64,000 nt of DNA from Bradyrhizobium sp. Gha (lineage in GTDB: Bacteria > Pseudomonadota > Alphaproteobacteria > Rhizobiales > Xanthobacteraceae): assembly GCF_900113735.1 (NCBI RefSeq), contig NZ_FOQM01000034.1:1-64000 (forward strand). Reading direction: 5' to 3'. Shown here in pieces: positions 16,449 through 23,706 of the stretch. How positions within the stretch are numbered: position 1 is the first letter of the stretch; each line of letters begins with the position of its first letter. Under the pieces are notes generated by a model. The model worked only from the letters and a program-made list of their open reading frames with translations. It was not told the DNA's origin and did not search any database. Position numbers and translations under genes: made by a program.

Positions 16449-17662
16449 ACATCGCCAAACCAAATTCCTACCGCAGCGGGCCCGACGAGCGCGGCCATTT
16501 CGGCATCTTCGGCGGACGCTTCGTCGCCGAAACCCTGATGCCGCTGATCCTGGATCTGGAGAAGGCCTATAGCGCGGCCAAGGCCGACCCGGCGTTCCAG
16601 GCCGAGATGAACGGCTATCTCAAGAACTATGTCGGCCGGCCCTCGCCGCTCTATTTCGCCGAACGCCTCACCGAGCATCTCGGCGGCGCCAAGATTTACC
16701 TCAAGCGCGAAGAGCTCAACCACACCGGCTCGCACAAGGTGAACAATGTGCTCGGCCAGATCATGCTGGCGCGGCGCATGGGCAAGAAGCGCATCATCGC
16801 CGAAACAGGCGCCGGCCAGCACGGTGTCGCCACTGCGACGCTGTGCGCGCGCTTCGGTCTCGAATGCGTCGTCTATATGGGCGCGGTCGACGTCGAGCGG
16901 CAGCAGCCCAACGTCATCCGCATGGAGATGCTGGGCGCGACGGTGGTCCCGGTCCAGTCGGGCACGCGCACGCTGAAGGACGCGATGAACGAGGCGCTGC
17001 GCGACTGGGTCACCAACGTGCACGACACCTTCTACTGCATCGGCACCGTGGCGGGCCCGCATCCCTATCCGACGCTGGTCCGCGACTTCCAGTCCATCAT
17101 TGGCGTCGAGACCAAGACGCAGATGCAGGAGGTCGAGGGCCGCCTGCCGGATTCGCTGGTCGCCTGCATCGGCGGCGGCTCGAACGCGATGGGCCTGTTC
17201 CACCCGTTCCTCGACGATCCCTCCGTCGAGATCTTCGGCGTCGAAGCCGCGGGCCACGGGCTCACGCAGCTGCATGCAGCCTCGATCGCGGGCGGCCGCC
17301 CCGGCGTGCTGCACGGCAACCGCACCTATCTGCTGATGGATGCCGATGGCCAGATCCAGGACGCCCATTCGATCTCGGCCGGCCTCGACTATCCCGGCAT
17401 CGGCCCCGAGCATTCCTGGCTGCATGAGGTCGGCCGCGTCAATTATCTCTCCGCGACCGATGACGAAGCGCTCGCCGCATTCCAGCTACTCTCGAAGCTC
17501 GAAGGCATCATCCCCGCGCTCGAGCCTGCCCACGCCATCGCCAAGGTGATGGAGCTCGCGCCGAAGCGGGCGAAAGACCACCTGATGGTCGTCAATCTCT
17601 CCGGCCGCGGCGACAAGGACGTCCCCCAGGTCGGCGACATCCTGAAGGGCAAGAGCAAGTGA
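16445..17662 (+). CDS. trpB: Tryptophan synthase beta chain
   Basis: This 405-residue PLP enzyme condenses indole and serine. The PLP lysine is residue 98 in HTGSHKVNN, the phosphate loop is GGGSNA, and GAGQHG and the ammonium-channel segment are intact. It belongs to the TrpB1 type that pairs with TrpA. trpA follows, but about 300 bases of repeat DNA have opened the usually tight trpB-trpA junction. Confidence 0.97.
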   Translation: MNIAKPNSYRSGPDERGHFGIFGGRFVAETLMPLILDLEKAYSAAKADPAFQAEMNGYLKNYVGRPSPLYFAERLTEHLGGAKIYLKREELNHTGSHKVNNVLGQIMLARRMGKKRIIAETGAGQHGVATATLCARFGLECVVYMGAVDVERQQPNVIRMEMLGATVVPVQSGTRTLKDAMNEALRDWVTNVHDTFYCIGTVAGPHPYPTLVRDFQSIIGVETKTQMQEVEGRLPDSLVACIGGGSNAMGLFHPFLDDPSVEIFGVEAAGHGLTQLHAASIAGGRPGVLHGNRTYLLMDADGQIQDAHSISAGLDYPGIGPEHSWLHEVGRVNYLSATDDEALAAFQLLSKLEGIIPALEPAHAIAKVMELAPKRAKDHLMVVNLSGRGDKDVPQVGDILKGKSK

Positions 17663-17681
17663 GGCGCGCGTCGCCCTCTCT

Positions 17682-17888
17682 TTACCTCTCCCCGGCGGGG
17701 AGAGGTCGGCTGCGCAGCATGAGCTTCCCGTGCAGCGTCACGAAGTCGACGACGTATCGATCAACCGGATGCTGGCGGCGAAACTTCGAGCGGGCGAGCT
17801 GCCTGTTGCGCAGCGCCTGCCAAAGCTTTGCTTCGGCGCTCGTCTGGGACTCGCGGAGCCTTCGTGCTCTGGACTTGAACCTCTCCAT
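17682..17888 (-). pseudogene. Truncated DUF559 endonuclease-like remnant
   Basis: The minus-strand frame opens with MERFKSRARRLRESQT and continues with AEAKLWQALRNRQLARSKFRRQHP, then VDRYVVDFVTLHGKLML. This is the N-terminal half of a DUF559 (Vsr/restriction-endonuclease-like) domain. Just after the first catalytic-core Asp strand it runs into the left palindromic repeat, and the C-terminal half is absent. Only about 57 of roughly 115 or more residues remain. It is probably non-functional. It lies against the direction of the trp operon, inside a repeat pair. Confidence 0.7.
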
Positions 17889-17938
17889 CCCCCTCACCCG
17901 GCTGCTTCGCAGCCGACCTCTCCCCGGAGGGGAGAGGT
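17684..17938. repeat. Inverted palindromic repeats framing a gene remnant (trpB-trpA gap)
   Basis: The left element (17684-17718, ACCTCTCCCC...GGGGAGAGGTCGGCTGCG) and the right element (17901-17938) are inverted copies, and each contains its own CCTCTCCCC/GGGGAGAGG palindrome. They resemble the ends of the 120-bp repeats elsewhere in the window. The DNA between them encodes a DUF559 remnant on the minus strand. Confidence 0.8.
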
Positions 17939-17960
17939 ATAGCACAGCGGCCGCCGAATC

Positions 17961-18797
17961 ATGACCACGCGTATCGACACCCGTTTCGCCGAGCTCAAGA
18001 AGCAGGGCCGCGCGGCCTTCGTCACCTATGTGATGGCCGGCGATCCCGATCCGGCGACGTCGCTCGAGATCGTCAAGGCGCTCTCAAAATCAGGCGCCGA
18101 AATCATCGAGCTCGGCATTCCCTTCACCGATCCGATGGCGGATGGTCCGTCGATCCAGGCTGCCGGGCTCCGCGCGCTCAAGGTCGGCATGACCTTGAAG
18201 AAGACGCTCGATCTCGTGCGCGACTTCCGCAAGGAGGACAACATCACGCCGCTGGTGTTGATGGGTTACTACAATCCGATCTACATTTACGGCGTCGACA
18301 GGTTTTTGGCTGATGCCAAGGCATCAGGCGTTGACGGCCTCATCATCGTCGACTTGCCGCCGGAAGAAGACGATGAGCTCTGCATTCCCGCGCTGAAGGC
18401 GGGGCTGAACTTCATTCGCCTGGCGACCCCGACCACCGACGACAAGCGCCTGCCCGCGGTGCTCGCGAACACATCGGGGTTTGTCTATTACGTCTCCATC
18501 GCCGGCATCACCGGTGCAGCGGCCGCGGACTCCAATACCGTCGGGCAAGCTGTCGCCCGCATCAAGCAGCATACCAAGCTGCCGATCTGCGTTGGTTTTG
18601 GTATCCGCACGCCGGAGGCGGCGCGCGCCATTGCCGAGAAGGCCGATGGCTCGGTGGTCGGCACCGCGCTGGTCGATGCGCTCAAGAACAGTCTCGATGC
18701 GGAAGGGCGGGCGACCGCCAAGACCGTTAACGCCGTGGCTGAGCTGACGGCGGCCCTGGCCCAGGGCGTCAGGGCTGCGAAACAGGCGGCCGAATAG
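17961..18797 (+). CDS. trpA: Tryptophan synthase alpha chain
   Basis: This 278-residue TIM barrel cleaves indole-3-glycerol phosphate to indole and glyceraldehyde-3-phosphate. The catalytic Glu is residue 50 in ELGIPF and the Asp is residue 61 in DPMADGPSIQ. The loop YYNPIYIYG and the phosphate site GFGIRTPE are intact. It works with TrpB, which lies upstream beyond an inserted repeat. Transcription from trpB must cross that repeat, or trpA needs its own promoter. Confidence 0.97.
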   Translation: MTTRIDTRFAELKKQGRAAFVTYVMAGDPDPATSLEIVKALSKSGAEIIELGIPFTDPMADGPSIQAAGLRALKVGMTLKKTLDLVRDFRKEDNITPLVLMGYYNPIYIYGVDRFLADAKASGVDGLIIVDLPPEEDDELCIPALKAGLNFIRLATPTTDDKRLPAVLANTSGFVYYVSIAGITGAAAADSNTVGQAVARIKQHTKLPICVGFGIRTPEAARAIAEKADGSVVGTALVDALKNSLDAEGRATAKTVNAVAELTAALAQGVRAAKQAAE

Positions 18798-18826
18798 GCC
18801 ATAATTCCGCTTTGGCTTTTTTGTTT

Positions 18827-18875
18827 GAGCATGATCTTGTCGGAAAACCGCTTCACACTTTTCCGGATCGTGCTC
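18827..18875. repeat. Short palindromic intergenic repeat (GAGCATGATC type)
   Basis: GAGCATGATC at the left and GATCGTGCTC at the right are near-perfect arms around TTGTCGGAAAACCGCTTC. From memory this element is common between genes in Bradyrhizobium and its relatives. It lies between trpA and accD, and no gene is present in this gap. Confidence 0.65.
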
Positions 18876-18969
18876 TAACGCGGACGACACGGCGGCTTGC
18901 CGGGTAACGGCCCGGCCGCCATATATCTCTTCAGGCGGCCCCCAGCGGGTCAGCACATCGGAGCAAACC

Positions 18970-19911
18970 ATGAACTGGCTTACCAATGTGGTCCGGCCGA
19001 AGATCCGCAACATGCTGCGGCGGGAGACGCCGGAGAATTTGTGGATCAAGTGCCCGGATTCGGGACAGCTCGTGTTCTACAAGGACGTCGAGGCCAACCA
19101 GTTCGTCATCCCCGGCTCGAACTACCACATGCGCATGGGCGCTGTGGCGCGGCTGAAGTCGATCTTCGACAACGAGACTTGGTTCGACGTGGCCTTGCCC
19201 GATGTCACGCCGGATCCGCTCAAATTCCGCGACGAGAAGAAGTACGTCGATCGCATCAAGGATGCGCGTGCCCGCACCAATCTGAACGATGCGGTCAAGG
19301 TTGGCTACGGCAAGCTCGAAGGCGCTGGTGTCGTCGTCGCCGTGCAGGATTTCGATTTCATGGGCGGCTCGCTCGGCATGGCCGCAGGCGAGGCCCTCGT
19401 GCGCGGGCTCGAGCTTGCGGTCGAGAAGAAGTCGCCCTTCATCGTGTTCGCCGCCTCAGGCGGTGCGCGCATGCAGGAAGGCATCCTGTCGCTGATGCAG
19501 ATGCCGCGCACCACGGTTGCCGTGCAGATGCTGCGCGAAGCCAAGCAACCCTACATCGTGGTGCTGACCAACCCGACCACCGGCGGCGTCACGGCATCCT
19601 ATGCGATGCTCGGCGACGTCCAGATCGCCGAGCCCGGCGCGCTCATTGGCTTTGCTGGCGCGCGCGTGATCGAGCAGACCATCCGCGAGAAGCTCCCCGA
19701 GGGTTTCCAGCGCGCCGAGTATCTCAAAGAGCACGGCATGGTCGACATGGTCGTGCATCGCCATGAACTGCGTCCGACCCTGGCGCGGCTTTGCCGCCTG
19801 CTGACCAGAGCGCCGGCGCGTGAGAACGCGTCCAGGCCGACGCAGCCTGTCGTCAGCCCGGCGCAGATCGTCTCGGCGGCTGAAACGGCGCCGGCTGCGC
19901 CACACGCGTGA
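18970..19911 (+). CDS. accD: Acetyl-CoA carboxylase carboxyltransferase beta subunit
   Basis: This 313-residue subunit works with AccA to move the carboxyl group from biotin to acetyl-CoA, the first step of fatty-acid synthesis. The crotonase-like core carries VAVQDFDFMGGSLGMAAGE, the oxyanion segment ASGGARMQEG and NPTTGGVTASYAMLGD. The N-terminal zinc ribbon has degenerated: KCPDSGQ keeps one Cys, and the second pair reads VIPGSNYHM. E. coli AccD has four zinc-binding Cys. A low-complexity Ala/Pro tail follows. It overlaps folC by four bases. Confidence 0.95.
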   Translation: MNWLTNVVRPKIRNMLRRETPENLWIKCPDSGQLVFYKDVEANQFVIPGSNYHMRMGAVARLKSIFDNETWFDVALPDVTPDPLKFRDEKKYVDRIKDARARTNLNDAVKVGYGKLEGAGVVVAVQDFDFMGGSLGMAAGEALVRGLELAVEKKSPFIVFAASGGARMQEGILSLMQMPRTTVAVQMLREAKQPYIVVLTNPTTGGVTASYAMLGDVQIAEPGALIGFAGARVIEQTIREKLPEGFQRAEYLKEHGMVDMVVHRHELRPTLARLCRLLTRAPARENASRPTQPVVSPAQIVSAAETAPAAPHA

Positions 19912-21251
19912 ACGCGCCGTCGGACAGCACAAAGAAGTCGCTCGATGAGGTGATCGGGCGGTTGTCGGCCTTGCATCACAAGCGCATTGATCTCGGGCTG
20001 GAGCGGATGTACCGCCTGCTCGAGCGGCTCAGCCACCCCGAACGCAAGCTGCCGCCGGTCATCCATGTCGCCGGCACCAACGGCAAGGGCTCGACGGTGG
20101 CCTATCTGCGCGCGACGCTGGAGGCCGCTGGCCTGCGCGTCCACGCCTACACCTCGCCCTATCTGGTCCGGATCAACGAATGTTTCCGGCTCGGCCGCGC
20201 CGGCGGCGGCGTGCTCGTCTCCGACGATGAATTGCGCGCGGCGCTGGAAGAGGTCGAGCGCGTCAATGCGGGCGAGTCCGCGACAGTGTTCGAACTCAAG
20301 ACCGCGGCGGCGTTCCTCTTGTTCGCGCAAAATCCTGCCGATGCGGTTCTGCTCGAAGTCGGCCTCGGCGGCCGGCTCGATTCGACCAATGTGGTCGACA
20401 TGCCTGCGGCCTCCGTGATCACGCCTGTCAGCATGGACCACATGGATTTCCTCGGCGACACGCTGGCGTCGATCGCCACCGAGAAGGCCGCAATCATCAA
20501 GCATGGCGTGCCCGTGATTTGCGCCGAGCAGTCGCCAGAGGCGATGGCCGTGATCGAGGCGCAGGCCAAGTGCATGCGCGCGCCGCTGTTTACCGCGAAC
20601 GAAAGCTGGCACGTCAACGTCGAGCATGGGCGCCTGGTCTATTCAGACGAGCAGGGCCTGATGGATCTCGCCGCGCCGCGCCTGTTCGGCCGCCATCAGT
20701 TCGACAATGCCGGTCTTGCGATCGCGACGCTGCGCGCGGTCAAGGCGTTCAGGGTCAATCAGGCGGCGTTCGAAGCCGGTATCGTCGGTGCCGAATGGCC
20801 GGCGCGGATGCAGCGCCTCACTTCGGGTGAGCTGCTCGCTCTCGGTCCGCAGGGCAGCGAGATCTGGCTCGATGGTGGGCACAATGCCGAAGGGGGCCGC
20901 GTCGCCGCCGCCGCGCTCGGCGATCTCGAAGAGCGGGTGTCGCGACCGCTGGTCGTGATCGCGGGCATGATGGCCAATAAGGACGCGCAGGCGTTTCTCG
21001 CCAATTTCGCCGGTCTCACCCGTCACATCATCGCCGTGCCGATTCCCGATGCGGAAAACGCCATGCCGGTGGACCGCCTTGCGGATGCCGTGCGCAGCCT
21101 CGGCATGCGCGTCGAGATCGCGCCCGGCATCGAGGCCGCGCTGCGCGCCTTGTCGAAGCTCGCCTACGAGGTGCCGCCGCGCATCCTCATAACAGGCTCG
21201 CTCTATCTCGCCGGGCACGTTCTGGGCCTCAACGGCACGCCTCCTGCATAA
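19908..21251 (+). CDS. folC: Dihydrofolate synthase / folylpolyglutamate synthase
   Basis: This 447-residue Mur-ligase-like enzyme adds glutamate to dihydropteroate and to folates. The P-loop is HVAGTNGKGSTVAYL, followed by YTSPYLVRINECF, ELKTAAAF, EVGLGGRLDSTNVV and the DGGHNAEGG ligase motif. The GTG at 19908 overlaps the accD stop. accD-folC is a widely conserved pair. The length is normal. Confidence 0.96.
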   Translation: MNAPSDSTKKSLDEVIGRLSALHHKRIDLGLERMYRLLERLSHPERKLPPVIHVAGTNGKGSTVAYLRATLEAAGLRVHAYTSPYLVRINECFRLGRAGGGVLVSDDELRAALEEVERVNAGESATVFELKTAAAFLLFAQNPADAVLLEVGLGGRLDSTNVVDMPAASVITPVSMDHMDFLGDTLASIATEKAAIIKHGVPVICAEQSPEAMAVIEAQAKCMRAPLFTANESWHVNVEHGRLVYSDEQGLMDLAAPRLFGRHQFDNAGLAIATLRAVKAFRVNQAAFEAGIVGAEWPARMQRLTSGELLALGPQGSEIWLDGGHNAEGGRVAAAALGDLEERVSRPLVVIAGMMANKDAQAFLANFAGLTRHIIAVPIPDAENAMPVDRLADAVRSLGMRVEIAPGIEAALRALSKLAYEVPPRILITGSLYLAGHVLGLNGTPPA

Positions 21252-21256
21252 GCGCT

Positions 21257-21355
21257 CGTGTCCCGCACGCGCGAAGCGCGAGCCGGGACCCAGAAGCCGC
21301 ATGGGCCCCGGCTCCGCGGTGCATCACTGCGCGCTGCGCCGCGTCCGGGGCACGA
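21257..21355. repeat. GC-rich palindromic repeat after folC
   Basis: GTCCCG (21261-21266) and CGGGAC (21285-21290) frame GCGC-GAA-GCGC. A second GC-rich imperfect inverted stretch follows to about 21355. It resembles Bradyrhizobium intergenic repeats. It could also end the folC transcript, but there is no T-run. Confidence 0.5.
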
Positions 21356-21372
21356 GAGAGGGGAGAGCAACA

Positions 21373-22116
21373 ATGCGCTTTGCTGCGATTGCCGACGTCC
21401 ACGGAAACTATCTCGCGCTGGAGGCGGTGCTATCAGACATTCGCGCGCTCGGCATCTCGGACATCGTCAATCTCGGCGACATGCTGAGCGGCCCGCTCGA
21501 CGCGCGGCGCACCATCGAGATCCTGATGCCGCTCGACACCATGCATGTGCTCGGCAATCATGATCGCTATCTGCTCGATCGCGCACCGGAGAAGATGGGC
21601 TCCTGGGATCGCCCGGCGCATGCGCAGCTCACTGCGACGCAGCTCGACTGGCTGCGCGCGCAACCGATGACGCGTTTGTTCCGTGACGAGGTCTTCCTCT
21701 GTCACGCGACGCCCGACGATGACGAGGTCTATTGGCTCGATGCGGTGCACCCTGACGGCACGGTCGCGCTGTCGCCGCTGGACCGGATCGAGCAGTTCGC
21801 GCAAGGCATCACGCAATCGCTGATCCTTTGCGCCCACACCCACCTCGCCCGCGCCGTGAGGCTTCGCGATGGCCGCATGATCGTCAATCCCGGCAGTGTC
21901 GGCAGCCCCGGCTATCGCGACGTGCATCCGTTCCCGCATGTCGTCGAGGCCGGCACGCCGCACGCGCGCTACGCCATTCTCGAACGCATTGACGGCGCCT
22001 GGCAGGTGACGTTCCGCCAGATCTCGTACGATCACGAGACGATGGCCGCACTGGCCCGCCGCAACAATCAGCCCGAGCTCGCGAACGCACTGGCGACGGG
22101 GTGGATCAGCTCGTGA
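21373..22116 (+). CDS. Calcineurin-like metallophosphoesterase (YfcE/MJ0936 type)
   Basis: This 247-residue protein carries the two-metal phosphoesterase motifs: ADVHGN at residues 7-12, NLGDMLSGP, GNHD, CHATPDDDE, and CAHTHL with VNPGSVGSPG. Members hydrolyse phosphodiesters or phosphoproteins, and the substrate is unknown here. I chose the ATG at 21373 (MRFAAIADVHGN) because a GAGAGGGGAGAG ribosome site precedes it and the first strand starts there. It appears to be a single-gene unit between two intergenic spacers. Confidence 0.88.
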   Translation: MRFAAIADVHGNYLALEAVLSDIRALGISDIVNLGDMLSGPLDARRTIEILMPLDTMHVLGNHDRYLLDRAPEKMGSWDRPAHAQLTATQLDWLRAQPMTRLFRDEVFLCHATPDDDEVYWLDAVHPDGTVALSPLDRIEQFAQGITQSLILCAHTHLARAVRLRDGRMIVNPGSVGSPGYRDVHPFPHVVEAGTPHARYAILERIDGAWQVTFRQISYDHETMAALARRNNQPELANALATGWISS

Positions 22117-22306
22117 ATGGTGAAACCGGGCTCGGTCAGCTGGGTTCATAACAAACTTCGATCCCCAGCTTCGGCGGCAGTGGACACCATTTGGCCGAGC
22201 GCTCGGTCGACCATCGGCTTGGCCCACCCGGTGCCTTGCCGCTGAAGCCTCCTGGACACGCGACATGCGCTTCAACGCCGGGCACGCACCTTTGCTCCGA
22301 GGCGTC

Positions 22307-22345
22307 TTGACCGTATCATATGTGCGCTTATTATATGGGCGCTTA
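22307..22345 (+). promoter_or_regulatory. Promoter and direct repeats ahead of the SRPBCC-marR operon
   Basis: TTGACC (22307-22312) and TATTAT (22329-22334), 16 bases apart, form a good sigma-70-like promoter. The direct repeats ATATGTGCGCTTA (22318-22330) and ATATGGGCGCTTA (22333-22345) cover the spacer, the -10 box and the probable start site. This is a plausible binding site for the MarR regulator encoded second in the operon. The 190 bases before it (22117-22306) hold nothing I recognise. Confidence 0.6.
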
Positions 22346-22367
22346 CTGAATACAGGAGACCGGGGCC

Positions 22368-22793
22368 ATGAGTGACGAAACCACCTGGAAGACGGAATAC
22401 GCCATCGAGACGAGCGCGTCCGCGCAGACGATCTGGGGCATCTTTCGCGATGTCCCCGCCTGGAAAAACTGGAACGCGGGCATCGAGCAGATCGACATCG
22501 ATGGGCCTTTTGCATCAGGCACCTGGTTCAGCATGAAACCGCCCGGCGAGGAGGCGCTGCGCTCGCAACTGGTCGATGTTCGCGAGAATGTCTGCTTCGT
22601 CGACGAAACGCGGGTCGGCGACCTCGCCATTCTTGTCGCGCATCGCATCGAGCCGCTCGGGCCGGCGCGGACGCGAATTGTCTACGCCGTCGACGCCTGG
22701 GGGCCCGGGGCCGCCGAGATCGGCGCGGCGGTTTCCGCCGACTTCCCCGAGGTGCTGGCGAGCCTTGCCAAACTGGCTGAAGGGACGCGATGA
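22368..22793 (+). CDS. SRPBCC-family protein (polyketide cyclase-like)
   Basis: This 141-residue START/SRPBCC-fold protein has the family opening TEYAIETSASAQTIWGIFRDVPAWKNWNAGIE, followed by GTWFSMKP and HRIEPLGPARTRIVY. The fold makes a hydrophobic cavity, and function varies from cyclases to lipid carriers. No ligand can be assigned. AGGAG lies about 10 bases before the ATG. The stop overlaps the start of a MarR gene, so the two are co-translated and the regulator may respond to a ligand related to this protein. Confidence 0.85.
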   Translation: MSDETTWKTEYAIETSASAQTIWGIFRDVPAWKNWNAGIEQIDIDGPFASGTWFSMKPPGEEALRSQLVDVRENVCFVDETRVGDLAILVAHRIEPLGPARTRIVYAVDAWGPGAAEIGAAVSADFPEVLASLAKLAEGTR

Positions 22794-23245
22794 CGAAGCC
22801 ACCGCTGCCGACCCGTCTGTCCGGCCCCGCTGAAAGCCCGGGCTACCTGCTCTGGAAGATCTCGAACGCGTGGCAGCGGCGGCAGCGGGCGGCGCTTCAG
22901 CCCTACGAGCTCACCCATTCCCAATTCGTGCTGCTGGCGACGGCGACGTGGTTCGCCGCGTCCGAGACGCTGACTCAGGCACGGCTCGCCCAGCTCTGCG
23001 GCGTCGATCCCATGACGACATCGCAGGTGCTGCGGGCGCTGGAAGCAGCACGGCTGATCCAGCGGGTCGACCACCCCGACGATCCGCGCGCCAAGGCCAT
23101 TTCGGTCACCAAGGCTGGCCGCGACGTTGCCCGCAAGGCGGTCGTGGCGGTCGAGGAGGCCGACGCCGCGTTCTTTGAGCCGTTGGGGTCCGATACCAAG
23201 CGGCTGGTTGCGATGTTCCAGGCGCTCGTCGAGGGCAATGAGTGA
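22790..23245 (+). CDS. MarR-family transcriptional regulator
   Basis: This 151-residue winged-helix regulator has the recognition region TQARLAQLCGVDPMTTSQVLRALEAARLI and the wing DHPDDPRAKAI. It has a single Cys and no OhrR-type sensing pair, so peroxide sensing is not indicated. It is the second gene of a two-gene operon, overlapping the SRPBCC gene by four bases. Self-regulation through the direct repeats at 22318-22345 is likely but unproven. Confidence 0.9.
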   Translation: MTKPPLPTRLSGPAESPGYLLWKISNAWQRRQRAALQPYELTHSQFVLLATATWFAASETLTQARLAQLCGVDPMTTSQVLRALEAARLIQRVDHPDDPRAKAISVTKAGRDVARKAVVAVEEADAAFFEPLGSDTKRLVAMFQALVEGNE

Positions 23246-23267
23246 GTCGATGCTACGGCAAGACAAA

Positions 23268-23288
23268 CGGCCGGCTATTCGCCGGCCG
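23268..23288 (-). terminator. Possible terminator of trxA (hairpin)
   Basis: CGGCCGGC and GCCGGCCG form a perfect 8-bp stem with loop TATTC, 32 bases past the trxA stop. On the minus strand it is followed by TTTGTCTTG, a weak T-run. It lies between two converging genes and could stop transcription from both sides. Confidence 0.55.
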
Positions 23289-23319
23289 CTGCAGAATTCC
23301 CTGGGGCTCGTGACGTGGA

Positions 23320-23640
23320 TCAGACCGCGGAGGTGATCCACTGCTGCAGCTTCGCCTTCGGTGCGGCGCCGACCTGGCGGGAGGCCATCTCGCCGCCCTT
23401 GAAGATCATCAGGGTCGGGATCGACATCACGCCGTATTTCGACGCGGTCTTCGGGCTCTCGTCGACGTTGAGCTTCACGATCTTGACCTTGTCGCCCATC
23501 GCGCCGGCGATCTCGTCGAGTGCGGGTGCGATCATGCGGCAGGGGCCGCACCATTCGGCCCAGAAATCGACGACGACGGGGCCGTTCGCCTTGAGCACCT
23601 CGGCTTCGAAATCGGTGTCAGAAACCTTGCCAACGGCCAT
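23320..23640 (-). CDS. trxA: Thioredoxin
   Basis: This 106-residue cytoplasmic disulfide reductase has the WCGPC active site at residues 30-34, the cis-Pro loop MSIPTLMIF, and the core FWAEWCGPCRMIAPALDEIA. The length is standard for Trx1. A GAGGT ribosome site precedes the ATG. It follows addA by 66 bases on the same strand, a common alphaproteobacterial order. Confidence 0.97.
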   Translation of the reverse strand: MAVGKVSDTDFEAEVLKANGPVVVDFWAEWCGPCRMIAPALDEIAGAMGDKVKIVKLNVDESPKTASKYGVMSIPTLMIFKGGEMASRQVGAAPKAKLQQWITSAV

Positions 23641-23706
23641 TGGAGTACCTCACTCGGTTGAAAGATCGGCGCGCATGGGAATCGCGCCCGGGATCATGCC
23701 GTCAAC

